From Nitzschia sp. DOCU1 (lineage: Eukaryota > Bacillariophyta > Bacillariophyceae > Bacillariales > Bacillariaceae), in contig OX595989.1 in NCBI GenBank assembly GCA_951394045.1, positions 558,001 through 622,000 of the forward strand: 64,000 nt of DNA, read 5' to 3'. How positions within the stretch are numbered: the stretch's first letter is position 1; each line of letters starts with the position of its first letter. A model generated the notes under the pieces. It was not told where the DNA came from and made no database searches. It saw nothing but the letters and a program-made list of their open reading frames with translations. This document shows positions 17,451 to 27,652 of the stretch, piece after piece. Made by a program: the position numbers and the translations under genes.

Positions 17451-18899
17451 TGCATTCAGGCCTTCCTCATCTCTCAATTCTACCAACGTTTGCCACCACA
17501 AGTGATCACTAGAAGTTGGTTTCCGTCGCCGCTTTGTTGCTGGTCGATCCTGTTTCCAAGGCTTGGATTTTCCAGTGTAGTGCCGAAAGTCACGATAGGG
17601 CGGGACGCAGCCGGGCCAGTTTGGACTTGAAAAGGACGTCGTATATCCACAATTGCCTGGACTAAAATCGTAGACTGGTTTATGGGCGACTGTGGCAAAG
17701 GGGCTTGTCCGTAATGAAGTAACGTTCCATTGTCGTTCAATTTGCACAATGGCTCCGGTCTGGGCTTCATTCACACCGTCAGTATCGTTTCGTGGCCCAA
17801 AGTTGATGACTTTGCGAGCCAAAATTTGCGTGCAATCCTTCAAAACGTATTTGGCATAATAATATATGAAGCCCTGATCGGCATTGGCAGCCCAGAAATC
17901 CCATTGCGTCCCAGCTACTTTCTTTGTATTGGTTTCCCACTTGTCCGGCGGCTCAATTGTATGGCCCCAACCAATGACATTGTCCCACTCCTTTCCGCGC
18001 CCCAAACGCGACCCCCAGCTTTGGATGATTCGCTGAATATCTTGATATACAGTCGCATTTGGTTTTACGACTATCATCCCTCCATTGGAGGGTTCTCGAT
18101 TCGACGCCACGACCACGTGGTGTTTCAGGAATCCATGGTCCGCTTGTTCCATTAGATAATCCAGATTGTTCATGGGCATGACATCACTGTCAAGATACAT
18201 CACTTGTCGATACTCTGTCAAGTTGAAGATTGTGAATTTGTGGAACATGGTCCCATAGATGTTGAGATGCCGATCGTCCTCTCCCTGAGGTAAGTACCAA
18301 ACTCGAATTTTCATTCCTTCAAGAAGATCCAAATCTTCCTGGGGAAGTGTGCGGTGAGAGGAATTGTAGTGAAGCTTGATGACGAGCACAAAGTCTGCAG
18401 TCGACCCACACAACCGCAAGATTCGAGTCGCAATCAGCATGGATGCCAAATATCCCTTGTAGCTCGGATTGTCAGGATCCAAACGCCAAATTGCAAAGAC
18501 ATATGCATAAGGAGAAATTGGTGGCTGGGAAGCATCCATATTTCCAGAGTCGATTTGTTGTGAAGCTGTCGACTGGAGGTCTGGGGCCAAGATAGAATGA
18601 TTCCTTTCTTTCGCCGATGAGACAGACTTTCCCTCCGACTCGACTCGTTTCTTCCGAGCTATAGAAGCGGCAACATGACGGTCAACCACCACATCCCCGA
18701 CAGCAGAAACCTTTGAAGCATCTTCTGTGACGACGTCACCGTTGAATATCGCGGCGCTCAGGTTACTCAAATCTTTGATATCAAAGACGATGGTGCTGGC
18801 CTTGACAGACTCGACATTTGCTTGAAAGCGAACTATCGGCCAGATGACCAATATTGCGAAGAGGGCCGATGACCCCAACCAGATAGGGCGTCGGCTCAT
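17421..18899 (-). CDS. GT8 (glycogenin-like) glycosyltransferase, type II membrane protein
   Basis: The 492-residue protein has a short cytoplasmic N-terminus, one membrane anchor (about 7-25), a stem of about 100 residues and a glycosyltransferase family 8 catalytic domain. Seen: AYVFAIW at the start of the domain (132-138), nucleotide-binding region FVLVIKLHY, and the metal-binding DxD motif in MYLDSDVMPM (Asp237, Asp239). A later GGMIVVKPN segment and the ADQGFIYYY stretch match the GT8 pattern. Such enzymes use UDP-sugars; glycogenin, galactinol synthase and glucuronosyltransferases are relatives. The Golgi is the likely site; the acceptor is unknown. It is intronless. Its 3' end is convergent to the LOR repeats and lies in their duplicated flank. 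Confidence 0.83.
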   Translation of the reverse strand: MSRRPIWLGSSALFAILVIWPIVRFQANVESVKASTIVFDIKDLSNLSAAIFNGDVVTEDASKVSAVGDVVVDRHVAASIARKKRVESEGKSVSSAKERNHSILAPDLQSTASQQIDSGNMDASQPPISPYAYVFAIWRLDPDNPSYKGYLASMLIATRILRLCGSTADFVLVIKLHYNSSHRTLPQEDLDLLEGMKIRVWYLPQGEDDRHLNIYGTMFHKFTIFNLTEYRQVMYLDSDVMPMNNLDYLMEQADHGFLKHHVVVASNREPSNGGMIVVKPNATVYQDIQRIIQSWGSRLGRGKEWDNVIGWGHTIEPPDKWETNTKKVAGTQWDFWAANADQGFIYYYAKYVLKDCTQILARKVINFGPRNDTDGVNEAQTGAIVQIERQWNVTSLRTSPFATVAHKPVYDFSPGNCGYTTSFSSPNWPGCVPPYRDFRHYTGKSKPWKQDRPATKRRRKPTSSDHLWWQTLVELRDEEGLNASSLGIPLPY

Positions 18900-19321
18900 G
18901 GCGCCTTGTCATACACTCTTACAGGATACTCATGGTCAAAGGTTTGCGGGTGCATGGCGACACCTCACTTCATGGTATTACCGGTAGGTTGAATTGAACT
19001 CTGACATTTGATTGAAACGATCTCGGAGGGACATTTTCCTCGAAAAGACATTTTCCTCGAAAAGAAAGTTTGCCGGCGGCATCTCTCTCTCTCTGCGTTT
19101 TTTGTGTAGTGTGACGGCTGGCCTGTAATCCGCTTATTCGACTGTCGATATGACTCTTTGGACTGCAAAACACGCCCCTATCTACTATTACCGAACAGGC
19201 GTTTTGACCGCCGCCGAGACCTCTCTACGACGACGAGTACAACCTAGATAGATTGCACTTGGAAAACAGGAGGAGAAACATGCACCATTTGTGATTGTCG
19301 GGCTTTCGCTGTCGACTTTAG
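18900..19321. other. Intergenic region between two minus-strand genes
   Basis: Promoter of the GT8 gene plus the 3' end of the DUF2252 gene. A 17-bp segment (GACATTTTCCTCGAAAA) is repeated in tandem at about 19031-19064. No gene is seen. Confidence 0.5.
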
Positions 19322-21205
19322 CTACTGATCTTCGCTGCCTTCGCCCGCACCAGATGAATCTTGCGGATAATTTTCCCGAACATATTGGTCAAAGCATTCA
19401 TAGTCCAATAGTACTTGTTCGTGATAAGCACCCGCCAGTCGTGCCACTGCCTTGCCCCACTGTCGTCGCTTCTTCTTTTTCCCAAGTAGAGCCCGAATGA
19501 CATGTTTGAAATCGCCTGGCTTCTTTCCGACGGAACCTCTCACATGCGATGTGGCGGTCGCTGCAGCGATCTGCTCCATGAATTCGGCGTATTGCTGAGG
19601 ACTCTTAATTAGATCGAGGTTGGGAGATTCCTTCCAAGGACTTCTCTGGCGCACTGCAAAGGGCTCTGAAGTCCCATCCTTACCGGGAAGAATAACCCAT
19701 CCAGTGTAGGGGTCCGTATAGGACGTCAAGCGACGTTGTCCCTCTATGGCCCGCGCGGCAGCATTTGGAAACATGACGTTGTACCAGGCCGTTTCCATGG
19801 GTGTCAAAACTTGAGATACGGCGCCGGGTGGTTCGTACTTGACATCCAAAATCACTGGGGTACGTCCCTTTTTCTCGTCCATTGGCTCGAGCAACTCATC
19901 CGTTCCCTTGAGCAAGACGTAATAACGATCCACTCCCCAGGAGCCCACGCCTGACCCAACCCGTGCAGCGACATCTAATACAGTGAAAAAGTCATCATCC
20001 CACTGCCGGACTGCCCATCCAAGCTTCATCATTGTCGCACCATATTTTGTAGAAGTAAAGGCAGATCGAATCTGGTTCTCCCGCTCCGGTGGTACGGCTT
20101 CCAGGTGTGTTTTCTGATCCGGCTGTCCAACTGGACCTTTTTGAAATTTTCGATATCCCGTCGCCGGATCTATGTTGGTATATCGCTTCATTTGCTTTTC
20201 ATATGAGTCAACATCCTGCACAGCGTTGAGAAAGTTTTTCATTTGGCCCGTAGCCGTCTTTGTTGTCAATTCAAACAGCAGTGCGTCTTCGTTGCCAATA
20301 TAACCGATTGCCGTTTTGACATAGGTATCAGTGAACTTTTTGAGTACCTTCAAGACATGTTCGTATTGGAGTCCATTTGTCAGGGCGTGATTGTAAACAG
20401 AAACGGCAATGCGTAGAACATCAACGTGGAAATCGTAAATGGCTGCCTCGTCAAAGTCATTGACGCTGAAAACGATATCACCGTGTCGATTCTGAAAGGC
20501 ACCAAAGTTAGACAAGTGTTGATCCCCTGTGACCCAAGTAAAGGTGGATTTGGAGTCTAGGTTCACTCCGTTCTTTAGAGTGGCATCATCTCGTAGACTC
20601 TGAGAGAGGCCATCCCCCCAGTGACCATGAACAAAGTCGTTCCAAAAGATGTGAGCAGTCGCTCGATAGAATACGTTTGCATCCACTGATTGCTTCTGAT
20701 AGCGAATCTTGAGTTGCTCGGGGGTGCTTCCTTGGTCGTTCTTTTGAAATTGTTCAATCACCCAGTCACATCGCCGTCGGACGACGGGATTCTTGGATGT
20801 TTGATTGCCAAAGAAGAACGCATCGCTGCTGGTATTTGACATGGATGACGTCGGTAAAGTATCAGCAGTGTCGACTGGGATTCCGCCTCCCAGCAGGTTC
20901 CATCCTACCAGCATATCCGAGCCCCTGGACCTCTCTGCACCTCCAACAGAAAAATCTTTCTTGTCGTGGCGGAATAGTTGCAGTGTCGTCACCAGGAAGC
21001 AACAAGCCAACAAACTGTAAAGCCCGAATCGCAAAAGGCTCGTCGATGCCGACATTCTCGTTCGTCGCTGCTGCACCTCTTGGCACCCCCCTGACATTGC
21101 CGACGGCACTGGCGGCCTCTCGCTGGTGTCATCGTCCTTTCCGCCTCTTGTTTTTGCAGAGAGGAGCCCAGTACTTTCACTGGCTAGCACTGATGAACCT
21201 ATCAT
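19322..21205 (-). CDS. DUF2252 family protein with N-terminal membrane anchor
   Basis: The 627-residue protein has a short tail, one membrane segment (about 57-77) and a large DUF2252 domain. That family has a kinase-like pattern: GDQHLSNFG (227-235) resembles the catalytic loop of aminoglycoside phosphotransferase-like enzymes, and NDFDEA (249-254) resembles the metal-binding DxD/DFD motif. The substrate is not known for the family. The N-terminal ESTGLL fits an acidic di-leucine sorting signal of the kind that directs proteins to the vacuole in diatoms; location is inference. The frame is open slightly upstream, but the first ATG is at 21205. It is intronless. The upstream side is interrupted about 200 bp away by the copia element at 21416. 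Confidence 0.83.
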   Translation of the reverse strand: MIGSSVLASESTGLLSAKTRGGKDDDTSERPPVPSAMSGGCQEVQQRRTRMSASTSLLRFGLYSLLACCFLVTTLQLFRHDKKDFSVGGAERSRGSDMLVGWNLLGGGIPVDTADTLPTSSMSNTSSDAFFFGNQTSKNPVVRRRCDWVIEQFQKNDQGSTPEQLKIRYQKQSVDANVFYRATAHIFWNDFVHGHWGDGLSQSLRDDATLKNGVNLDSKSTFTWVTGDQHLSNFGAFQNRHGDIVFSVNDFDEAAIYDFHVDVLRIAVSVYNHALTNGLQYEHVLKVLKKFTDTYVKTAIGYIGNEDALLFELTTKTATGQMKNFLNAVQDVDSYEKQMKRYTNIDPATGYRKFQKGPVGQPDQKTHLEAVPPERENQIRSAFTSTKYGATMMKLGWAVRQWDDDFFTVLDVAARVGSGVGSWGVDRYYVLLKGTDELLEPMDEKKGRTPVILDVKYEPPGAVSQVLTPMETAWYNVMFPNAAARAIEGQRRLTSYTDPYTGWVILPGKDGTSEPFAVRQRSPWKESPNLDLIKSPQQYAEFMEQIAAATATSHVRGSVGKKPGDFKHVIRALLGKKKKRRQWGKAVARLAGAYHEQVLLDYECFDQYVRENYPQDSSGAGEGSEDQ

Positions 21206-21409
21206 GCTGGGCAACTTGTTGTCGTCACTTTAGTAATTTGATCCCAACAGACAGTCTTTTGTCTCGATGTCTTGAATATGGGAAGGTGAATTTAAAAAGT
21301 TGACCTTCGCCATCAATCTCCACCATCCGCCTGCCGACGCGTGCCGACGCGAGAGAAGAAAGATTCAAAGATACCACAAATGCCGATTGATATTACGCAT
21401 CTCTCTCCC

Positions 21410-21415
21410 GGATTG
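21410..21415 (+). repeat. Left target-site duplication GGATTG
   Basis: The six bases GGATTG directly before the left LTR recur directly after the right LTR (28123-28128). If the LTR is taken to begin with the preceding G, the duplication is five bases (GGATT), the usual size for copia integrases. Confidence 0.85.
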
Positions 21416-21885
21416 TGTTGAAGTATGTTGATATCCGACTCCAAGGATTCATACATACGAATACAGGGAATACACGGATTACACAAACAGACAGATGAAC
21501 ACTAAAGGACTGACACGACGTGACATCAGCAGACAAACATATAAGCACATGACTGACATTGATGGCGGATGTCAATAAGGTGTCACAATAATAAAGACCT
21601 CTTGAAGGCGCATCCTAACAAAAGGAGAACAAGAGAATAAAGGAGAACAGTCCGGGACAGAGAACGGATACAACTACAATGTGAAGAACGGAGAGAAATC
21701 ACGTGTACATGGGGAGAACATGAGATGCTGATTGATGGCGCATAAGCGCTATAGTCCCCAGAGACACGACTCACGACAGATGGTCGATACGAGGACTCTT
21801 AAGCTCTCACTCTTTGGTAGACCGGAGAAACGAAAACACTAAAATAACAGGCACTTTAAAATACCACGTGTGACCTTTCGTAACA
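21416..21885 (+). repeat. Left LTR of copia element
   Basis: 470 bp, starting TGTTGAAG and ending CGTAACA. It matches the right LTR except for G/C at about position 21850. Confidence 0.95.
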
Positions 21886-21897
21886 TACCGATCGGTA
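21886..21897. promoter_or_regulatory. Palindrome at the expected primer-binding position
   Basis: TACCGATCGGTA directly follows the left LTR. A typical primer-binding site begins with TGG, complementary to a tRNA 3' end; none is seen here. Priming from an internal tRNA segment, as known for some copia elements, is possible. Confidence 0.5.
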
Positions 21898-22012
21898 CAA
21901 GACTTAGGCACACGGATAAGGATTCAAGTACCGACGAACGGTAAGAAATAAGAGAGAGAGAGCGGATTTGTGAGGCTAACGATAAGCTATAATTACAGGA
22001 AGAAGTACGACC

Positions 22013-25000
22013 ATGACAGAAACGGTGACGCAAGAACAATCGATCAGAGTCCTTAAGTTTTCAGGGCTTAAGAAGGACTGGCAAGTATGGAAGCAACAGT
22101 ACGAAGCTCGAGCTGCGGCAAAAGATATGCTGGAGGCACTCGAGACACCATGGGATGAGATCCCGTTAGATCGAGAGGTGCTGGACGAGAACGTGCCAGC
22201 GGAGAAGGAGCGAATTGAGCTCCGAAAGAAGAACAGAAAGGTCTTTAATGACTTAACGCTCTCAATGGATGGAAGTACACGCGCCGGCAGATTGGCGCTG
22301 AAGAACTTGAAACGGAGTAAACTACCAGGATACGAGTCAGGAAATGCAAGTGACGCGTGGAGGAGGCTGAAGCAAAAATTCGAGAGCCACTCAGCTCCCA
22401 CGCAGTCCAAATTGGAGGAGTCTTTCTATTCGGCTACCTGTTCGCCGCGAACAGATCCAGAGGATTATATAACGTACATGGAAGAGCTCAGAATTCGAAT
22501 ACACGAATCTGGAGCTGAGCAAATATCGGACACTCGCTTAATTAACAGGATTCTGAACTCGCTGCCGCCGTTATATAGCTCAGTAATCGAAGCACTCGAA
22601 GACCGAGTGGGTGATCCGAACGACCCACTGGAAATCGACGAGCTCGAAGAAAAGCTGAAATTGAAATACGAGCGCAATGGCGGAAGTAAGTATTCCGATA
22701 ATCGACGACCCCATGATGGTCAACAGGACACGGTTCTGTTTACCGCTGGAACGAGGAACAACCCTAAGAAATTCGCAGGTGCCATGTTCAAGGGCAAGTG
22801 TTATCACTGCGGGAAACACGGGCACAAGGGAGCGGATTGCCGCTCGAAAAAGCAAAACGAAAAACCGCATGAGAACGGGAGGGCAAACGGTAAGGAAGTC
22901 AGGTGCTTCTACTGTAACCAAATCGGTCACATAAAACCAAATTGCCCAAAACGAAAGAACGAACAGAATACGATGACTTTCAACGGAACGGAAAGAGCTC
23001 TGCAGATGCTCGAAAACGACCAAGCTAACGCGAGCTTTGAAGACTTCATCCTCTATGGAGAGGAGAATTCGGTAGCCAGGATGCCGACCAAGCAAGTCGA
23101 CGAGAGGGAACAGGGTGATAGGCGACTTCTACGCGCCTATGCCCAAGGCATGCACGACGGGATCGGTCTGATAAACAACGGTTTGGACGATTCTGATGAA
23201 GAAGGATTATTCAACTCAGTTTCTACTTTCAACGAAGATGACGATCGTAAGATCGCCGCCACGAAACACGAAATCGTTGAGGGTGTGGTTGAAGAATTCG
23301 CAAAGCGTGCAAAACTTGGTCAAGACGAAGAGGATGAACTCATGGATGAACGGGACGATGCCTACGCTAGCATTGAACCGATGAGTGTAGATAGTTTTAA
23401 ATTTAAGATTGAAGATGTCGAAGGAACTTCGATCGACCTCGATGATGTCTCGTCTGTCAAGACGGAAGATGTTAAAAGGATCGTCGACATGGTCGATGAG
23501 AAGATCAAGTCGAAGAAGAAGGTCGACGATCCCAAGATCACGAACATGGAGATCGTCGTCTACCCGAACGACGACGATTCCATTACCATCGTTGAGATGG
23601 ATAAGACGATCACGAAACGCGACAAACATCCATTGGGGATGACTACGGCTAACTACCACACTCCTACTGTGAGTAGTTCTGACCATTCGGAGGCCGAGCA
23701 GATGTTTATCGACTCGCTACGCGTGACGAAGGAACCGAACGGATCGTTCACCATTAAAAGGTGGGACGAGAAGAATAAAAGTTGGTTAATTTACAAACAA
23801 CTTGAGCAAGACAAGAAGATGGCGCAACACGTGCGTTTCACCGCGATCAAGGGATACCTGGCCGAGCAGGAGACAATGGAGAGACTTCTTTATGAAGCCT
23901 CCAAGCACATCATTAGCAGCAACAAACATCGCTGGGTGAGCGATGTGAAAAACGCAATTCGGAAAATCGACATTTATGATGTGAAAGACCTTTTGTGTGA
24001 TACCGCGGGCCTTAACGCGCGGTTGCGAGCACATGGCGAACGAGGCTTCTCTCAACGCGAAATTAACTCGATGATTCAAGCGGGGCTCAAATGGGCGGCC
24101 CATACGCTTGGTTCTCTCGAAGACTACATTTCCGAGGCAGCCGACAACGTTGCTTTACTCGATCTCGAGAAAAGTAAGTCGTTTCGCCAAAATGTGTGGC
24201 TTGCAGATACTGCAGCGACCTCACACTTCTCAAACAGTGACGACGGTTTAGAGAACGAGCGCTCCGCCTACTCAGAAATAAAGACGGGCCGATCAGGCGT
24301 AATAATGAAATTGCTGAGAGTAGGCGATAAGCGGGTTCGAATGACGGGACGACACGGAGAATCGGTTGAATTCATACTTAAGGACGTGAAGATTGTGCCC
24401 GAACTCGTGGCCAATCTAATTTCTATACCAGCTACATTGAAAAGGGGTTTCAAATTGGGTAACGAAGGGACCTCCATATATATTGAAAAAGACGACTTTC
24501 GACTCACGTTCGACAAGGTGTTCAAGAGTGGGAACAGCTTTGTGTGCGGGGTTGAACTGGTCCCAGTAGGCCAGAGTCTAGCGATGCCTACCATGGAGCT
24601 TGGCGCAAACATTGGGTACGATGAAGCGCATACTAAGCTCGGACATGTAGGTACAGAGATAATTAAAAAGACAGTTAAATTCTATGGTTGGAAGCTGACA
24701 GGACAGCCGACGCAATGCGTATACTGCGCCGAGGCTAAAGCGAAACAACGCGCAGTTTCAAAATTGTTGAGTGAAAGAAGCGCGATACCATGCGAGCGCC
24801 TATTCATCGATATTTCGTCCGTGAAAGGCGAAAGTTTCTCGCAAACTAAATACTGGTTGATGGCGCTCGACGACGCCACAGACTACGGATGGTCGTTCTT
24901 CCTTAAACAGAAAAGTGAGACGGCAGGAGTTTTGATACGCCTGCTGAAGGAAATTAAGGCGAAGACTGAGCACACAGTCAAATACATACGGTGCGATAAC

Positions 25001-27601
25001 AGCGGTGAGAACAAAAGTTTCGAAGATAAGTGCCGAGATGAGTTCCCCGGCGCTATTTTTGAATACACAGGAGCTGGTACGCCACAGAGGAACGGACGCG
25101 TTGAGCGAAAGTTCGCCACACTCTATGGCCGTATCAGAGCATCATACTATCATGCTGGGATACTTAAGGATGACCCGATTCGGATCGGCACATGGACTGA
25201 ATGTGCCAATTATCACCAGGATACCGAGAACATCCTTGTATCGGAAAACAAGCCAGTCTCATCGCATCGGCAGCTATACGAAAAAGACCCTATTTACGCC
25301 CGCCACTTAAGAACATTTGGAGAGATGGCGGTCGTTTCATACTACCACGATAAGAAAATGCGTAGTAAAATGGATAAGCGGGGTCGAACAGCTATGTTTG
25401 TGGGATACACGAAAAACCACGCCGACGATGTCTATCGACTTGTCGACTTGGAAACTAATGGACTGCTGCAGTCCAGAGATATCCTATGGCTGAACAAGAC
25501 GTATGGGGAATACAAAGGTACGAATCCGAGACCAAAAGTTGTGGTTATCGATGACGACGATGAGGAAGTTGTTCCTCTCGCCGAGGAAACGAGAATTACA
25601 AATGAACTTATCAGGTCAGCAGAACCTGAGGAGCCGGAAGGGAATGGAGATACGGACGCATCGCAACCCCCAGACTCCGAAGCCGGAAGGGAGGAGCCCG
25701 ACCAAGCTACTCAACAGGAACGGCCCGCCCGAATGACACGCCAGGAGCGCGAGTTGCGACGCCTCCAAACTTTCTTCAACCCCAATCCAGGCGCCGGTGA
25801 ATCCGAAGAGTCGAAAGCAGCTGATCGATTAGGAAGGGAAAATGATGCGACGGACTTTCAAAACGCACAAGTGTCGTCTAAAAATGAAAGTGCGAATGAA
25901 GAAGAAAAAGAGACGACTGAAAACGAAGCAGCAGCGACAGAGATGGATGCCGCGCATCTATTAATCGACCACTGCTTTGCGCAAGAAGAAGTAGAGTACG
26001 ATGAACCTACGAAATTTAAAGATGCTTGGGACCATGAGGACCCGAAGCAGAGAAAGAAATGGAGAGATGCTATCAACAAGGAATTAAATGATATGGAAAA
26101 TCGAAATGTGTGGACTTTGATCCCGCGTACGCAAATTCCGCGAGATCGGCGTTGCGTTAAATCGAAATGGGTATTTAAGGTCAAACGAAATGGCGTGTTT
26201 CGCGCCAGATTGGTAGCTTGCGGATACAGCCAAATCCCAGGAGTCGATTTTACCGAGAGCTATGCTCCAGTAGTAAACGACATCACATTCCGAATCATGA
26301 TCCTGTTGTCGATGATCTACAAACTGAACAACGTGATCATCGATGTCGAGACGGCATTTCTACATGGCGATTTAGCCGAAGACATATACATGGACGCGCC
26401 CGAAGGATTGATGAACAATGGCGCCCATGTGAGAGACGAAAACGCTTTGTGCTGTAAGCTGAATCAGACTATTTATGGACTCATTCAATCTGCGAGAGAG
26501 TTCTTTAAAAAGCTAAGTGCGAAGCTGAAAGCAATTGGATTTAAACAAGGATACGCAGATCCTTGCCTACTGACGAGAAACGACGACGATGGCATGATAT
26601 TCATCGCGCTTTATGTGGATGACTGCTATTGTTGCGGAACGAAGAAAGCGATTGACAGTACGATCGCAGGATTGAAAAAACAAGGCTTTACGCTAAAGAT
26701 CGAGAACGATATGATGGACTACTTGAGTTGCAACATTGTCTTCAATGAAGACAAAACGAAAGCGACGTTGCGTCAACCTCATTTAATCAAATCAATGAAG
26801 GCTAAGTTTGGAGAACTCGTCAGGACGATGACACACTACAAGACACCGGGAACTCCAGGACAAGGGATAGTGAGACCAGACGATAAGATGCCAAACGTTA
26901 CTCCAGAAGAACACAGAGTATATCGAAGTGGAGTTGGCACGTTGCTGTATCTTGTGAAACATTCGAGACCAGACATCGCAAATGTGGTGCGAGAGCTTTC
27001 AAAAGTTCTGGATTGCCCGACGCACGCTGCATTTAACGAAATGAAGAGGGCAATAAAGTTTGTATTGGATACAGAAGACTATGGACTGAGAATTGAACCG
27101 AAATTCAGCGGGACAAATCAGGAATGGGACATCGTTGCATTCTCTGATAGTGATTGGGCCGGAGACAAAGAAACGCGAATCAGTGTGTCGGGATTCGTGA
27201 TATTCTTATTGGGCGTGCCAATCAGTTGGAAATCCAAGGCACAAAGAAGCGTCGCTTTAAGTAGCAGCGAAGCCGAAATCGTTGCACTATCCGAAGCGGC
27301 AAAGGAAATCAAGTTCATCGTGCAACTACTGATAACGATGGGAATAAAGGTCAAATTGCCCATCGTATGCCGCGTTGACAATATCGGAGCGATATTTATG
27401 GCGGAGAATGTGACAACGACGTCACGAGCGAAGCATCTAGACCTGCGAACGAGATACGTAACGGAATTCATTGAAGATGGATTTATCAAGATAATCTTCG
27501 TGAAGACTGCGGAGAATCTAAGTGATTGGTTCACGAAGAACGTAAGTTCGCAAATCTACGATGATCACAAAGAGAAATACATCAGGCGAGTTGAGTCATA
27601 A
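22013..27601 (+). CDS. Copia Gag-Pol polyprotein
   Basis: One 1862-residue frame. Gag occupies about 1-310 and ends in two CCHC zinc knuckles (CYHCGKHGHKGADC near 263, CFYCNQIGHIKPNC near 298). A long acidic region without recognised domains (about 320-720) follows. The protease has DTAA (near 731) in place of the usual DTGA/DSGA. A GAG-pre-integrase motif with LGHVG, then CxxC, precedes the integrase core (FIDIS, RCDNSGEN, and the Glu in RNGRVERK). Reverse transcriptase shows ARLVACGY, DVETAFLHG and YVDD (near 1535); RNase H shows SDSDWAG and SSSEAE. The products copy element RNA into DNA and integrate it. No stop or frameshift interrupts the frame, so all activities could be intact. Confidence 0.95.
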   Translation: MTETVTQEQSIRVLKFSGLKKDWQVWKQQYEARAAAKDMLEALETPWDEIPLDREVLDENVPAEKERIELRKKNRKVFNDLTLSMDGSTRAGRLALKNLKRSKLPGYESGNASDAWRRLKQKFESHSAPTQSKLEESFYSATCSPRTDPEDYITYMEELRIRIHESGAEQISDTRLINRILNSLPPLYSSVIEALEDRVGDPNDPLEIDELEEKLKLKYERNGGSKYSDNRRPHDGQQDTVLFTAGTRNNPKKFAGAMFKGKCYHCGKHGHKGADCRSKKQNEKPHENGRANGKEVRCFYCNQIGHIKPNCPKRKNEQNTMTFNGTERALQMLENDQANASFEDFILYGEENSVARMPTKQVDEREQGDRRLLRAYAQGMHDGIGLINNGLDDSDEEGLFNSVSTFNEDDDRKIAATKHEIVEGVVEEFAKRAKLGQDEEDELMDERDDAYASIEPMSVDSFKFKIEDVEGTSIDLDDVSSVKTEDVKRIVDMVDEKIKSKKKVDDPKITNMEIVVYPNDDDSITIVEMDKTITKRDKHPLGMTTANYHTPTVSSSDHSEAEQMFIDSLRVTKEPNGSFTIKRWDEKNKSWLIYKQLEQDKKMAQHVRFTAIKGYLAEQETMERLLYEASKHIISSNKHRWVSDVKNAIRKIDIYDVKDLLCDTAGLNARLRAHGERGFSQREINSMIQAGLKWAAHTLGSLEDYISEAADNVALLDLEKSKSFRQNVWLADTAATSHFSNSDDGLENERSAYSEIKTGRSGVIMKLLRVGDKRVRMTGRHGESVEFILKDVKIVPELVANLISIPATLKRGFKLGNEGTSIYIEKDDFRLTFDKVFKSGNSFVCGVELVPVGQSLAMPTMELGANIGYDEAHTKLGHVGTEIIKKTVKFYGWKLTGQPTQCVYCAEAKAKQRAVSKLLSERSAIPCERLFIDISSVKGESFSQTKYWLMALDDATDYGWSFFLKQKSETAGVLIRLLKEIKAKTEHTVKYIRCDNSGENKSFEDKCRDEFPGAIFEYTGAGTPQRNGRVERKFATLYGRIRASYYHAGILKDDPIRIGTWTECANYHQDTENILVSENKPVSSHRQLYEKDPIYARHLRTFGEMAVVSYYHDKKMRSKMDKRGRTAMFVGYTKNHADDVYRLVDLETNGLLQSRDILWLNKTYGEYKGTNPRPKVVVIDDDDEEVVPLAEETRITNELIRSAEPEEPEGNGDTDASQPPDSEAGREEPDQATQQERPARMTRQERELRRLQTFFNPNPGAGESEESKAADRLGRENDATDFQNAQVSSKNESANEEEKETTENEAAATEMDAAHLLIDHCFAQEEVEYDEPTKFKDAWDHEDPKQRKKWRDAINKELNDMENRNVWTLIPRTQIPRDRRCVKSKWVFKVKRNGVFRARLVACGYSQIPGVDFTESYAPVVNDITFRIMILLSMIYKLNNVIIDVETAFLHGDLAEDIYMDAPEGLMNNGAHVRDENALCCKLNQTIYGLIQSAREFFKKLSAKLKAIGFKQGYADPCLLTRNDDDGMIFIALYVDDCYCCGTKKAIDSTIAGLKKQGFTLKIENDMMDYLSCNIVFNEDKTKATLRQPHLIKSMKAKFGELVRTMTHYKTPGTPGQGIVRPDDKMPNVTPEEHRVYRSGVGTLLYLVKHSRPDIANVVRELSKVLDCPTHAAFNEMKRAIKFVLDTEDYGLRIEPKFSGTNQEWDIVAFSDSDWAGDKETRISVSGFVIFLLGVPISWKSKAQRSVALSSSEAEIVALSEAAKEIKFIVQLLITMGIKVKLPIVCRVDNIGAIFMAENVTTTSRAKHLDLRTRYVTEFIEDGFIKIIFVKTAENLSDWFTKNVSSQIYDDHKEKYIRRVES

Positions 27602-27652
27602 GCTCGACAGAAGGCCAAGGAATTATGGACGTCGGGAAATCAACAGGAAGGG

